A stretch of DNA of 64,000 bases from Rhinopithecus roxellana. Lineage: Eukaryota > Chordata > Mammalia > Primates > Cercopithecidae. This document shows positions 23,269-34,085 of the stretch, one piece after another. The notes under the pieces are model-generated. The model saw only the letters and a program-made list of their open reading frames with translations. It was not told where the DNA came from and did no database searches. Both the position numbers and the translations under genes were made by a program. Each line of letters opens with the position of its first letter. Positions within the stretch are counted from its first letter, which is position 1. The stretch is taken from NCBI RefSeq assembly GCF_007565055.1, contig NC_044558.1:81431444-81495443 (forward strand), in the 5' to 3' direction.

Positions 23269-23562
23269 TCTTTTTTTTTTTTTGAGACAGAGTTTTGCTC
23301 TTGTTGCCCAGGCTGGAGTGCAGTGGTGTGATCTCGGCTCACTGCAACCCGCCTCCCGAGTTCAAGCAATTCTCCTGCCTCAGCCTCCCAAGTAGCTGGG
23401 ATTACAGGTACCCACCACCATACCTGGCTAATTTTTGTTGTGTGTGTATTTTTAGTATAGATGGGGTTGGCCAGGTTGGTCTTGAACTCCTGACCTCGTG
23501 ATCCACCCACCTCAGCCTCCCAAAGTACTGGGATTACAGGCGTGAGCCACCATGCCCGGCCC
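23269..23562 (-). mobile_element. Alu SINE (inverted-pair member)
   Basis: Full-length antisense Alu. Target duplication TAGCCCAGACATTTCTT is perfect at 23252-23268 and 23563-23579. A sense Alu fragment starts 27 bp beyond its end. Confidence 0.95.
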
Positions 23563-23589
23563 TAGCCCAGACATTTCTTAAGATCCATG

Positions 23590-23824
23590 CACCAGGAGTT
23601 CAAGACCAGCCTGGCCAAGATGGTGAAACCTCGCCTCTACTAAAAATACAAAAATTAGCCGCACGTGGTGGTGGGCATCTGTAATCCCAGCTACTCAGGA
23701 GGCTGAGGCAGAGAATTGCTTGAACCTAGGAGGTGGAGGCTGCAGTGAGCCAAGATTGCGCCACTGCACTCCAGCCTGGGTGACAGAGCGAGATTCCATC
23801 TCAAAAAAAAAAAAAAAGAGAGAG
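23590..23824 (+). mobile_element. Alu SINE, 5'-truncated (inverted-pair member)
   Basis: Starts at CACCAGGAGTTCAAGACC inside the left arm and continues to an A15-type tail. Forms a close inverted pair with 23269-23562. Confidence 0.92.
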
Positions 23825-24485
23825 AATACATATACCCAAATCAAACTCCTCAACAAAGCCTGGAGGACTGCTCAGCACTGAGACAGGTGCTCTCTGGTGC
23901 AGGGTCTCAGTGCCTTGAGGCCCCACCCACTGTCCCCTGGCTCACCTGGGTTGACTGCAGCTGCGCTGAGCACTAACTGCATGCTGACAGCGCTTCTCCA
24001 ATGACTGCCTCTCTGCTTCTCACCCACTCAGAGCCTTCTCTGCAGGCTGCTCAGCCTGTCTCCGGGGCAGCCTGCAGAACTAGGGATTTAATACCTCCAA
24101 GGCAAACCATCAACCAATAAGAAATGGCAGTCAGTAGATAGCTAGGCCAGCTTTGCCTGCCACTCTGTGGGGCAATTGTGAGGCCTGGCCTGCACAGTTC
24201 TTCAGGGGACCCCTGGGATTAAACCTCACTTGCCCACTGGTAACCAGCTCCTTAATGCACTCAGCTGGAGCTTTCTACCTTCCCCAGGCCACAGTCCCCA
24301 TTTGCCTGTACTTCCCGCCCCCAAGTGCTTGTCCCAGCATCTGCATTAGGGGAATGCAAACTTGGGATATACCCTCCAAAGACAGAGCATTTGCATTCTA
24401 CAATAAATGCATTAACTCACATGTCCTACCATTGGTGTTTGCTATTTATTCACCTATTAAAGGTTGGTGAAAAAAAAAAGTTTGT
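23825..24485. other. single-copy-looking DNA
   Basis: About 660 bp with no exon recognised. Its right end (24436-24484) is imperfectly repeated after the next Alu. Confidence 0.5.
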
Positions 24486-24788
24486 GACCAGTAACAGTGG
24501 CTCACACCTGTAATCCCAGCACTTTGGGAGGCCAACATGGGCAAATCATGAGGTCCAGAAGTTCGAGACCAGCCTGACCAACATGGCGAAACCCCGTCTC
24601 TCCTAAAACTACAAAAAATTAGTTGGGCCTAGTGGCGGGTGCCTGTAATCCCAGCTCCTCAGGAGACTGAGGCAGGAGAATCACTTGAACCAGGAAGTGG
24701 GAGATTGCAGTGAGCCGAGATGGTGCCATTGCACTCCAGCCTGGGCAACAGAGTAAGACTCTGTCTCAAAAACAAAACAAAACAAAAG
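24486..24788 (+). mobile_element. Alu SINE with long flanking repeats
   Basis: Diverged dimer. The flanks share GCTATTTATTCACCT and following text (24439 and 24792 onward) over about 45-50 bp with mismatches, much longer than a usual target duplication. Confidence 0.9.
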
Positions 24789-24845
24789 TGTGCTATTTAT
24801 TCACCTGTTAAAAGTTACTAACAGTGGCTTTAAAAAAAAGTTGAA

Positions 24846-25157
24846 GGCCGGGCGTGGTGGCTCACGCCTGTCATCCCAGCACTTTGGGAGACTGAGGCGG
24901 GCGGATCACAAGGTCAGGAGATCGAGACCATCCTGGCTAACATGGTGAAACACGTCTCTGCTAAAAAAAAAAAAAAAAAAAAAAAAAATTAGTCGGGCGT
25001 GGTGATGGGCACCAGTAGTCCCAGCTACTCGGGAGGCTGAGGCAGGAGAATGGCGTGAACCCAGGAGGCAGAGCTCGCAGTGAGCCGAGATCGTGCCACT
25101 ACACTCCAGCCTGGGAGAGAAAGCAAGACTCTGTCTCAAAAAAAAAAAAAAAAAAAG
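24846..25157 (+). mobile_element. Alu SINE, AluY-like
   Basis: Young-looking dimer with a 26-base A linker between arms. AAGTTGAA on both sides is the target duplication. Confidence 0.93.
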
Positions 25158-25479
25158 AAGTTGAAATGATACCCTGATTTGTCCTAGAAATAATCACAGA
25201 GAGGGGCCACTTGCCTGTTAAGATCACCTAAATACCACGTCCTGTGTATTATAAAAATAATCTTCTATATACCACATCTATAATACGTACCATATTATAG
25301 TACAATTTTCTGAATATATATCCCTCTCCACTGTCATATTGTGAGTTGCATGAGGAGGGAACACAGGAAAAACCCCTATTTCACAGGGTTAACTTCCAAA
25401 ATACCAGCCTTCTGAAATGGTCTCAGATCCTTTTTGCATGTCCAGGGGAAAATATTGTAGCTCCACAAATAAAAGAGAG
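25158..25479. other. AT-rich spacer
   Basis: Nothing recognised. Confidence 0.5.
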
Positions 25480-26122
25480 GGTCAGTAGTGGTGGCTCTCA
25501 CCTATAACTCCAGTACTTTTAGAGGCTGAGGCTGGAAAGATCACTTGAAGCCAGGAGTTTGAGACCAACCTGGACAACACAGTGAGACCCTGTCTCTATA
25601 AAAAGTATTTTTTTTTTTTTTTGAGACGGAGCCTTGTTCTTGTCACCCAGGCTGGAGTGCAGTGGCATGATCTTGGCTCACTGCAACCTCCTCCTCCCAG
25701 GCTCCCAGGTTCAAGTGATTCTCCTACATCAGCCTCCTGAGTAGCTGGGATTACAGGTGCCCACCACCACACCCGGCTAATTTTTGTACTTTTAGTAGAG
25801 ATGGGGGTTTCTCCATGTTGGCCAGGCTGGTCTCAAACTCCTGACCTCAGGCGATCTGCCCACCTTGGCCTTCCAAAATGCTAGGATTATAGGCGTGAGC
25901 CACTGTACCCAGCCTATAAAAGTTTAAAAATTAGCTGGGTGTGGTGGCACATGCCTGTAGTCTCAGCTACATGGGAGGCTGAGGCAGGAGGATCTCTAGA
26001 GCCTGGGAGGTTAAAGCTGCAGTGAGCTGTGATCATGTCACTGTGCTCTAGCCTGGATGACATAGCGAGACCCTATCTCTTACAAAATTTAAAAAAGAAT
26101 GAAAGAAAGGAAAAAAAAAAAT
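25480..26122 (+). mobile_element. old Alu, split by a younger Alu
   Basis: Left part 25480-25606 and right part 25915-26122 form one diverged sense Alu. The break is in the A-rich linker between the arms. Confidence 0.9.
25607..25914 (-). mobile_element. Alu SINE nested in an Alu
   Basis: Antisense full-length Alu inside the linker of the host Alu. Target duplication TATAAAAAGT / TATAAAAGT. Confidence 0.93.
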
Positions 26123-26394
26123 AAATGACCAAAGAAAAGAAATCAGGCTAAGATAGCTTCGTGAATGCAACCAGAGTGGTGGGTGCCAGTGAGGCTAGAG
26201 TCCCAGGTCAGTGCTGTGAGTGTGAGTATGACTTTCCCTCTTGTCTAGTAGCTTAATGCATGAATGGCCTCAACTCAGGTCCATGGAGCCCTCCAGGGCC
26301 CTTCCACTCCTGGGCCATGAGTAGAGTATAAAGTGGGTGAAGAAGGACTAAGAGAGTGCGAAGGAAGGGGTGACTCAGGACACTTCACAGCCTC
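26123..26394. other. spacer containing the left copy of a 67-bp duplication
   Basis: Otherwise unassigned. 26324-26390 is repeated at 27577-27643. Confidence 0.6.
26324..26390. repeat. 67-bp dispersed duplication, copy 1
   Basis: Begins GAGTATAAAGTGGGTGAAG and ends GGACACTTCACAG. Differs from copy 2 at one base (AAGTGGG versus AAGGGGG). No transposon hallmark. Confidence 0.9.
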
Positions 26395-26765
26395 TGGGTT
26401 CATCTGTGTGGCCTGCTTTGGCTAATGAGATTTCAGCAGACTTAAGACACGCAGAGGCTCAGAGAAGCCCTGGGCATTTCTGCATGCCTCTTGACCTCCT
26501 GGCCACAAGAACATGCCCACACTGAGCTGCTTCAGGAGGAAAAATACATAAAGCAGGCAGAGCTGTCTCAGGCTTCCCGGCAGTGACCTCCTAGATCAGC
26601 CCAGAGTTGGCCAACCCCCAGGCATATAAGCAAGCCCAGCAGAAGCCCCCACAGACCTGCACACCCGTGAGCTAGATACATACGTATTGTTCTAAGCCAT
26701 GGGGGTTTGTGGATATTTGTTACACAGCATTACTGTGGCCATGAATAACTGATACATCTTCCTTG
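26395..26765 (+). mobile_element. ancient LTR relic (MaLR-like)
   Basis: GCCTGCTTTGGCTAATGAGA, ATTGTTCTAAGCCATGGGGG, ATTTGTTACACAGCATTACT and AATAACTGATACAT resemble the 3' part of an old mammalian LTR. Family assignment tentative. Confidence 0.5.
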
Positions 26766-26929
26766 TCTAAAAATCGCACTTAGAGACATGATGCCTGCAC
26801 CATGGGTTTTGCAGTCAAATACTGTACAAACAGTGGCACATGACAGTGAAAACTGCATACCTCTTCCATGGATCTAACAGAGACTCCCTCCTTCACCAAA
26901 CTTCAGTCAGGTTCCTCTGAGTCCTCTTC

Positions 26930-27369
26930 TCAGCTAGGCCTTGATGTCAGCCTCCCCCAGCCCTTCACCTGCCCAAGCCAGTTTTAGCAAAAGAATCCTG
27001 CTCAGTTTATCAAGAATCCTCCCACCCTTGATATCTGATCAAGTTCTTCTTTCCCCACCCTTGATATCTACGCCCTTGGTCTGCCTTTAGTGAGAATCCT
27101 ATGAAACCAGTCAAGCAAGACTCCCCCTACCCTGGTTGTGGAATCAAGTTCCTCTGAGTAATGTTCCCTCTACTCACTCCCTCACTCCAGCTATAAACGC
27201 CTCGCTGTCCCTGTTGTGTGCAGAGTGGAGCTCAACCTCTCTGCCCTCTTCAGCAGTCTTGACCCCTATCGCAATAGTCTTGAATGAAGTTTTCCTTGCC
27301 ATTTTTAACAAGTATCTGGTGAATAATTTTTCTAATACAGAGCTAAGCCTTCATAGCCATACCTCCTAA
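26930..27369 (+). repeat. candidate ERV LTR of unnamed family
   Basis: Promoter-like layout: CCAGCTATAAACGCCTCGCTG (TATA box), then TCTTGAATGAAGTTTTCC resembling a decayed poly(A) signal, then GTGAATAATTTTTCTAATACA. AAGAATCCT...TTGATATCT phrases recur upstream, suggesting internal duplication. I recall similar ERV-L-type LTRs but cannot name it. Confidence 0.5.
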
Positions 27370-27822
27370 GTAGATCTTCCAGTATCAGAAAGACATCCAA
27401 TTCTGGAGCCTCTGGACAATCAGAAAATTGTCACCGCCAATGTGATAATGAGACTCATCCATTTATTCATTTCTGCTATGAGCGTTTATGGAGTGTCTGC
27501 TCTACAAAACAAACAGGAAGAGGACATGGCTGCGGCAGGCATGGCCAATGGGTTGTGTCCCACTCTAGCATGCCATGAGTATAAAGGGGGTGAAGAAGGA
27601 CTAAGAGAGTGCGAAGGAAGGGGTGACTCAGGACACTTCACAGAAGGGGAGACAGTAAAGCTGGGGCTCCAGGCAACAGTTTCAGTGATTAGAGAATAAG
27701 GTTTCCAAGAGAAATTCTGCAAGGGAGGAGGAGACTGAGGAGACAAGTGGCACAGACCACATGCTACAGTGTGACAGCATGAGGGGACACCAGCACTCAG
27801 AGCGCCTGCTTTTAGGATCCCA
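27370..27822. other. spacer containing the right copy of a 67-bp duplication
   Basis: Otherwise unassigned; 27577-27643 duplicates 26324-26390. Confidence 0.55.
27577..27643. repeat. 67-bp dispersed duplication, copy 2
   Basis: 66 of 67 bases match copy 1, 1253 bp away, same orientation. Upstream flanks also share GCCATGAGTA. Confidence 0.9.
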
Positions 27823-28112
27823 GAGGCAGGGCCTTGCTCTGCCGCCCAGGTTGGAGTGCAGTGGCCGGCTCTCAGCTCACTGCAAGCTCCGCCTCCCGGG
27901 TTCACGCCATTCTCCTGTCTCAGCCTCCCGAGTAGCTGGGACTACAGGCGCCCGCCTCGTCGCCCGGCTAGTTTTTTTTTTGTATTTTTTTTTTAGTAGA
28001 GACGGGGTTTCACCGTATTAGCCAGGATGGTCTCGATCTCCTGACCTCGTGATCCGCCCGTCTCGGCCTCCCAAAGTGCTGGGATTACAGGCTTGAGCCA
28101 CCGCGCCCGGCC
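27823..28112 (-). mobile_element. Alu SINE, AluYR-like, tail lost
   Basis: Antisense; CAGTGGCCGGCTCTCAGCTC is the Old World monkey right-arm variant. The oligo-T that should precede it is absent, so the 3' end is truncated. Confidence 0.92.
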
Positions 28113-28744
28113 AGGGTCCTATTTTAGTACAAGAACAATGAGTCACTCCAGATGCCTCCCAAATCAATCCCAAAGGAGAACAAAGAAAATGATGGCGGGG
28201 TGGGGGGGAATTGCAAAACAGACAGCTATAGGGTACTTCTCCCGAGTCAGTACTGCAGGGCATTGCAATGAGCCATCAGTCACAAAGTGAAGTGCTCAAG
28301 ACCCCAAGGCCTTTGCAGGTGGCACAGTCCCCAAATGCTCCGGAAGCAATATTTTCAGTAGGACCCACTTCTCAGCCTCTTTGGGTATCCACACAGTGAG
28401 AAATATCTATCCATCAGTTTCCTCCAGGCCGAATTTTCCCTTTCTGCTACCCCGTCAACTTACCCCTTCACACAAACCTTGTTTCCCTTTATGTTAAACA
28501 ATGTTTTTAATTATAAAAGCCATGGTGTTCGTGAATGAAAAAAATGGAAAATCAGAGAAAGCACAAAAAAGAAATGAAAATTGTCCATTGTTTCACCACC
28601 CAAGCCTGATCGCTGCTAATATTTTGATGGATTTTCTTTCAGTCTTTCCTTGAGGCATAGTTGTGTTGGATTCTTTTACCTGTGTAATCATGTGATGCAT
28701 TTAATTTTGGATCTAGCTCTTATGACTTAACACTATATCTTATA
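28113..28744. other. unassigned, partly AT-rich
   Basis: The section 28480-28744 (with 29037-29177 and 29464-29635) reads like decayed old L1/L2-type sequence, but I cannot place it in a family. Confidence 0.4.
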
Positions 28745-29036
28745 GGGCTGGGCACGGTGGCTCACGCCTGTAATCCCAGCACTTTGGGAGGCCAAGGCGA
28801 GTGGATCACAAGGTCAGGAGTTCAAGACCAGCCTGACCGACATGGTGAAACCCTGTTTCTACTAAGAATACAAAAATTAGCCAGGCATGGTGGTGTACGC
28901 CTGTAATTCCAGCTACTTGGGAGGCTGAGGCAGAAGAATCGCTTGAACCTGGAAGGCGGAGGTTACAGTGAGCCAAGATCACTCCACTGCACTCCAGCCC
29001 AGGCGACAGTGAGACTCCCATCTCTAAAACAAAAAA
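28745..29036 (+). mobile_element. Alu SINE
   Basis: Full-length dimer; target duplication TATCTTATAG / TATCTTACAG. Confidence 0.93.
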
Positions 29037-29177
29037 TATTGTATCTTACAGATTCAGTTTTATGATTAGTGTGGCTAGTGTGCAGTTTGACATCCTATAT
29101 GGTGTAAGTCTGAGCTTGTTGCCACATAAAATTTCATCGAATGTTTTTATGTTGTTTTGTATTCATCATAAATATGT

Positions 29178-29463
29178 ATTTTTTAAGACAGGGTCCCACT
29201 TTGTTGCCCAGGATCAAGTACAGTGGCGTAATCATAGCTCACTGCAGTTTTGAACTCCTGAACTCCAGCAGTCCTCCTGCCTAAGTCTCCTGAGTAGCTG
29301 GCACAAGTCATGGCACCCTGCTAATTTTTTAAAAAATATTTTGTAGAGATGGGGGGTCTTGCTGTGTTGCCCAGGCTGATCTTGAACTCCTGGCCTCAAG
29401 GGATCCTCCCACCTGGGCCTCCTAAAGTGCTGGGATTACAAACATGAGCCACCACACCCAGCT
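29178..29463 (-). mobile_element. Alu SINE, AluJ-like
   Basis: Old antisense Alu (TTTTTTAAGACAGGGTCCCA ... CACCACACCCAGC), about 140 bp from the sense Alu at 28745. Confidence 0.88.
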
Positions 29464-29635
29464 GTAAACACCTTTTTAAAGACAACAGAATCATCTATGG
29501 AATAGATGTCTTGGATAATGGTTCTGCGAACATATTTGTGCATGATAATCTTTATTTAGAAATACTTCCTTGAGCTAGACTCCCAGAAGTGAAATCAGAA
29601 GGCCAAGGGGCATAAACATTTTTTAGGTAGGACAG

Positions 29636-29720
29636 TAAAGCATAGACTTTAGAGGACAGCCTGGGTTCAAATCCCACTTACGTTGCTACCGGGTGATCGG
29701 CAAACTACTGTGTGGCAGAC
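29636..29720 (+). mobile_element. MIR fragment
   Basis: GACAGCCTGGGTTCAAATCCC is the tRNA-derived MIR core (B-box-like). Not a tRNA gene: there is no cloverleaf. Confidence 0.6.
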
Positions 29721-29906
29721 GCACCTGACAGCAATCGCTGAAGCATCGTCTAAGAATAACCTTGTGGTCTAAGAAGAATGTGAGTTCAGAGTCCTAAGTG
29801 AAGGAATCCAGGAGTGGCCAACCCCTTATCTAAGGACACCCAAGTCCCCAGCCATCCCTTGGAATGCAAGCTGTACAGGGGGTCAAGCCTCTTTGTGTGG
29901 GTTAAA

Positions 29907-30078
29907 TGGAGGTTGCTAGGTGGAAGGTGCTAAGTGAAAATGCTATATCAACTACATGCTTTTCACAAATGGTAGTAGTTCTCCTGGCCAGCCTGCCACC
30001 ACTGGACTGTCCCTGTATGTAAGTCCCCCCAATAAACCCTATGTCTCTTTCGCTGTCTCCAGGTCACTTCTTCAGCTC
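29907..30078 (+). repeat. LTR-like fragment, left copy
   Basis: Contains GCTAGGTGGAAGGTGCTAAG, CTGCCACCACTGGACTGTCC, an AATAAA signal and TCGCTGTCTCCAGGTCACTT. Near-identical text occurs at 37603-37770. Likely the 3' end of an old LTR. Confidence 0.6.
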
Positions 30079-30401
30079 TCAGACACAATGTCATCCCTAC
30101 TGGTGTCCATAGGGGTTCAGCACAGCTACTTAAATGCTCTTTGCCTCTCTCTCTTCCACTATAAGATGGGGATGGTGATAATAGTCCATCTGATACAGGA
30201 GCCAGAAAGAAATTCTTTAGGCAGTTAGTGAGGGTAAGAGAGTCCTCGGCAAGGCTTCCCTTTTAATAAAAAGAAGCCCCCAAATCATTTCTTTTCTAAC
30301 AAAGAGCAGCCTGAAAAATCAAGCTGCAGACATAGAAAGGCAAGCTAGAAGCTTGCACAGGTGAATGCCGGCAGCTGTGCTAACAGAAGAGGGCTACCTA
30401 G

Positions 30402-30832
30402 TGTCTTAGGCATCTGTGTGAAGAGACCACCAAACAGGCTTTGTGTGAGCAACAAGGCTGTTTATTTCACCTGGGTGCAGGCGAGCTGAGTCCGAAAAGA
30501 GAGTCAGCAAAGGGTGGTGGGATTATCATTAGTTCTTATAGGTTTGGGGACAGGTGGCGGAGTTAGGAGCAATGTTTTGTGGGCAGGGGGTGGATCTCAC
30601 AAAGTACATTCTCAAGGGTGGGGAGAATTACCAAGAACCTTCTTAAGGGTGGGGGAGATTACAAAGGACATTTGTCAGTTAGGGTGGGTCAGAAACAAAT
30701 CACAGTGGTGGAACGTCATCAGTTAAGGCCATTGTCACTTTTTGTGGATCTTCAGTTGCTTCGGGCCATCTGGATGTCCACGTGCAGGTCACAGGGGATA
30801 AGACGGCTTAGCTTGGGCTCAGAGGCCTGACA
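30402..30832 (-). repeat. 3' LTR of the HERV-H-like provirus
   Basis: Reverse complement begins TGTCAGGCCTCTGAGCCCAA. It includes a CCTATAAGAACTAATG TATA-like region and a GAAATAAACAGCC poly(A) signal. More changed than the 5' LTR at its outer end (TGTCTTAGGCATCTG instead of TGTCTCACGCGTCCG). Confidence 0.92.
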
Positions 30833-31073
30833 TTCCTGTCTTCTTATATTGATAAATAAAACGAAATAGTGGAAAAGTGCTGGGGTGGCAAAAATTTTTG
30901 GGGGTGGTATGGAGAGATAAGAGGCGATGTTTCTCAGGGCTGCCTCGAGCGGGATTAGGGGCAGCGTGGGAACCCAGAGTGGGAGAGATTAAGCTGAAGG
31001 AAGATTTTACGGTAAGGGATGATATTGTGGGGTTGTTAGAAGGGGCATTTGTTGTATAGAATTATTGGTGATG

Positions 31074-31374
31074 GCCGGGCGTGGTGGCTCAAGCCTGTAA
31101 TCCCAGCACTTTGGGAGGCCGAGACAGGCGGATCACGAGGTCAGGAGATCAAGACCATCCTGGCTAACACGGTGAAACCCCGTCTCTACTAAAAAATACA
31201 AAAAACTAGCCAGGGCGAGGTGGCGGGCGCCTGTAGTCCCAGCTACTTGGGAGGCTGAGGCAGGAGAATGGCGTAAACCTGGGAGGCGGAGCTTGCAGTG
31301 AGCTGAGATCTGGCCACTGCACTCCAGCCTGGGTGACAGAGCGAGACTCTTTCTCAAAAAAAAAAAAAAAAAAA
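31074..31374 (+). mobile_element. Alu SINE, AluYR-like, in the provirus
   Basis: Target duplication AGAATTATTGGTGATG is perfect at 31058-31073 and 31375-31390. Right arm GAGATCTGGCCACTGC. Little diverged, hence young. Confidence 0.96.
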
Positions 31375-31430
31375 AGAATTATTGGTGATGGCCTGGATGT
31401 GGTTTTGTATGAATTGAGAAACTAAATGAA

Positions 31431-31722
31431 GGCCGGGCGCGGTGGCTCACGCCTGTAATCCCAGCACTTTGGGAGGCCGAGACGGGCGGATCACGAGGTC
31501 AGGAGATCGAGACCATCCTGGCTAACGCGGTGAACCCCATCTCTACTAAAAATACAAAAAACTAGCCGGGCGAGGTGGCGGCGCCTGTAGTCCCAGCTAC
31601 TTGGAGGCTGAGGCAGGAGAATGGCGGGAACCCGGGAGGCGGAGCTTGCAGTGAGCTGAGATCCGGCCACCGCACTCCAACCTGGGCGACAGAGCGAGAC
31701 TCCGTCTCAAAAAAAAAAAAAA
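31431..31722 (+). mobile_element. Alu SINE, AluYR-like, in the provirus
   Basis: Target duplication GAGAAACTAAATGAA is perfect at 31416-31430 and 31723-31737. Right arm GAGATCCGGCCACC. CpGs largely intact; several single-base deletions. Confidence 0.96.
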
Positions 31723-31794
31723 GAGAAACTAAATGAAAGACACAGAGTCCAAATAAGAGGAGGAGAAAAACTGGTCATGAGGGGCAGAAGTTGG

Positions 31795-32570
31795 AATCCT
31801 AAGCTGCTTCTTTAGCTACCTTATCAGCATAAGCATTGCCCTGAGCAATGGGATCTGATGTCTTTTGATGGCCCTTGCAGTGAATGACTCCAGCTTCCTT
31901 TGGAAGTAAAGCGGCCTTGAGAAGAGTTTTTATTAAAGATGGAGATTAAAGTTTTTATTAATGACGCAGGACCTTTGCGTAGTGATGAAACCTCTTTCTG
32001 CCCATATAACAGCATGGGGGTGCAGGATATGGAGGGCATATTTAGAGTCAGTATAAACATTGACGCATAATTCTATTGCAAGAGTGAGGGGTCAAGTTAA
32101 GGCAATGAGTTCGGCTTGCTGAGAGGTGGTGAAGGGGCGCAGAGCAGTAGCCTCAATGATAGATGTGGAAGATACTATAGCATAGCCTGCATTTGCTGGT
32201 GTGTGGTGATTAGGCCTGGTGGAACTGCCATCAATAAACTAGGTGTGATCAGGGTGAGGAACAAGAAAGAAGGAAACATGGGGAATTGGGGTGAATGTCA
32301 GGTGGATCAGAGAGATACAGTCATGGGGCTCAGGTGTGGTATCAGGAATAATGTGGGAGGCCGGATTGAAATCCAGGCCAGGAATAATGGTAACTGTGGG
32401 AGACTCAACAAAGAGTGAGTATAGCTGAAGGATCCTGGGAGCAGAAAGTGTATGTGTCAGGTATGAGGAAGAAAATAGATTTTGGAAGTTATGAGAACTG
32501 TAGAGAGTGAGGTGAGCATAGCTTGTGATTTTGAGGGCCTCTAAAATTATTAAAGCAGCGGCAGCCACCG
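31795..32570 (-). pseudogene. RNase H domain of HERV-H-like pol, broken
   Basis: The minus strand around 32110-32250 reads as the start of an RNase H fold (an FIDGSS motif, then a TSQQAEL helix). The domain's far end lies near 31800-31870. It would degrade the RNA strand of RNA/DNA hybrids in an intact element. Stops and frameshifts separate the pieces, so no active enzyme is expected. Confidence 0.75.
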
Positions 32571-32696
32571 CACGCAGATATGAGGCTCTTGTGTAAGAAT
32601 TCCAACCACACAGCCCTGCACTTTGGCTGTGTGTAATGAAAAAGGGTTGGGATGAGTTAGGGAGAGCTAGCGTGGGGGCAGCTTCTAGGGTTGTTT

Positions 32697-33560
32697 TTAA
32701 GGAACGGAAAGAGGATTGGGAAAGGATTTAGGATCTATGGGATCAGCTAGGTTTCCTTTTGTGAGTTTATATAATGGTTCTGTTAGGATGGCAAAACCAG
32801 GTATCCAAAGGCGAAAGTATCCAACCATGCCTAGGAAGGAAAGGAGTTGTTGTTTTGTAGAAGGTGTTGGGGTTTGAGAGATCAGTTGGACACGATCAGC
32901 AGGGAGAGCACATATGTTTTTATGAAGAATTCTGCCAAGGTAGGTAATGGATGGAGAAGAAATTTGAGCTTTGGAGGGGGAGACCCGATATCCTTTGGAG
33001 AATAAATATTGAAGGAGCAGGAGAGTGTCTAGTTGAGAAGATTCAAAGGAGGGGCTACAAAGTAGAAGGTCAGCAATAAGGTGAGAATCGGAGGCGTGGA
33101 AAGAAAGTAAATCATGATAAGAGCTTGGCTGAAGTAATGAGGACTTTCCCTGAAGTGTTGCGGCAGCACAGCCCACGTAAGCTGCTGGGACTGATGGTGT
33201 CAGGGTCAGTCCAGGTAAAAGCAAAGAGAGGCTGGGACAAGGGGTGCAGGGGAATAGTGAAAAAAGCATCTTTAAGATCAAGAACAGAACAGTGAGTTTT
33301 GGAGGAAGGTATTGAGGACAAGAGTGTATGGGTTGGGCACTACATGGTTGAAAAGGTAAAGCAATTTGGTTGATAAGGCACAGATCCTGAACTAACCTGT
33401 AAGACTTGTCCTGTTTTTGGACAGGTAAAATGGGGGAATTGTAAGGAGAGTTTACAGGTTTTAGAAGGCCATGGTGTAGCAGGCGAGTGATAACAGACTT
33501 TAATCATTTTAAAGCGTGCTGCAGGATGGGATATTGGCATTGAGTGGGGTAAGGGTGATT
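32697..33560 (-). pseudogene. reverse transcriptase domain of HERV-H-like pol, broken
   Basis: Two overlapping minus-strand frames (32697-33281 and 33112-33321) carry RT landmarks: LKDAFFTIPLHP in the fingers/palm, a degraded catalytic box reading LIAD where YXDD is expected, then LGRILHK and LLSFLGMVGYFR of the thumb and connection region. The frames overlap by a shift near 33112-33281. With the frameshift and the loss of the first catalytic aspartate, it cannot encode working polymerase. The upstream edge runs toward a protease-like region. Confidence 0.85.
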
Positions 33561-33960
33561 AGGTTTTAATGGGATGGTAAGGGGTGCATCATTTGTCGCC
33601 AAGGAGGGAGTAGCGGTATCCTATACTTGTGGATTAAGGTGGGGGAGATACAAGGAGAGGATGTGAAGGAGGTTTTGAACTGGGGAAAAGGGCAGCAATG
33701 AGGTGTGACTTTAGCCTAGGAACAGTCAGGGAAACAGATAATTTAGTTAAAATGCCTTGACCTAATAAGGGAGCTGGGCAGGTGGGAATAACTAAAAAGG
33801 AGAGCATAAAAGGCTGTTGTCCAGGCTGGCACCAGAGTTGGGGAGTTTTAAGAGGTTTAGCAGCCTGGCCGTCAACACCCACAACAATTATGGAGGCAAG
33901 GGAAACAGGCCCCTGAAAAGAAGGTAGTGTGGATGGGTAGCTTCCGTATGGATTAAACAG
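33561..33960 (-). pseudogene. protease region of HERV-H-like pro-pol, broken
   Basis: The minus-strand frame at 33634-33882 contains VDGQAAKPLKTPQLW and LLGQGILTKL, matching the C-terminal half of a retroviral aspartic protease. No intact DTGA active-site segment was found by eye. Confidence 0.6.
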
Positions 33961-34085
33961 GGGATGGACTTGCCCTCCACCGGAAGAGTTACCCGAAGCG
34001 TCTGTGATAGTCCAGGGAGCTTCCGAGGTGATGGGGCAGTGTCAGTGTTCAGCTGCTAAGCCGAGGAGATCTGGGAAGAAGTCAT

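Larger units (their letters stand above)
30833..31800 (-). pseudogene. env/3' region remnant with major deletion
   Basis: The non-Alu pieces (30833-31073, 31375-31430, 31723-31800) hold a polypurine tract next to the 3' LTR (AAGAAGACAGGAA on the minus strand) and a short stretch resembling the end of a transmembrane env domain with stops. Integrase, surface env and most of TM are absent. The junction with the RNase H end lies near 31795. Confidence 0.65.
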
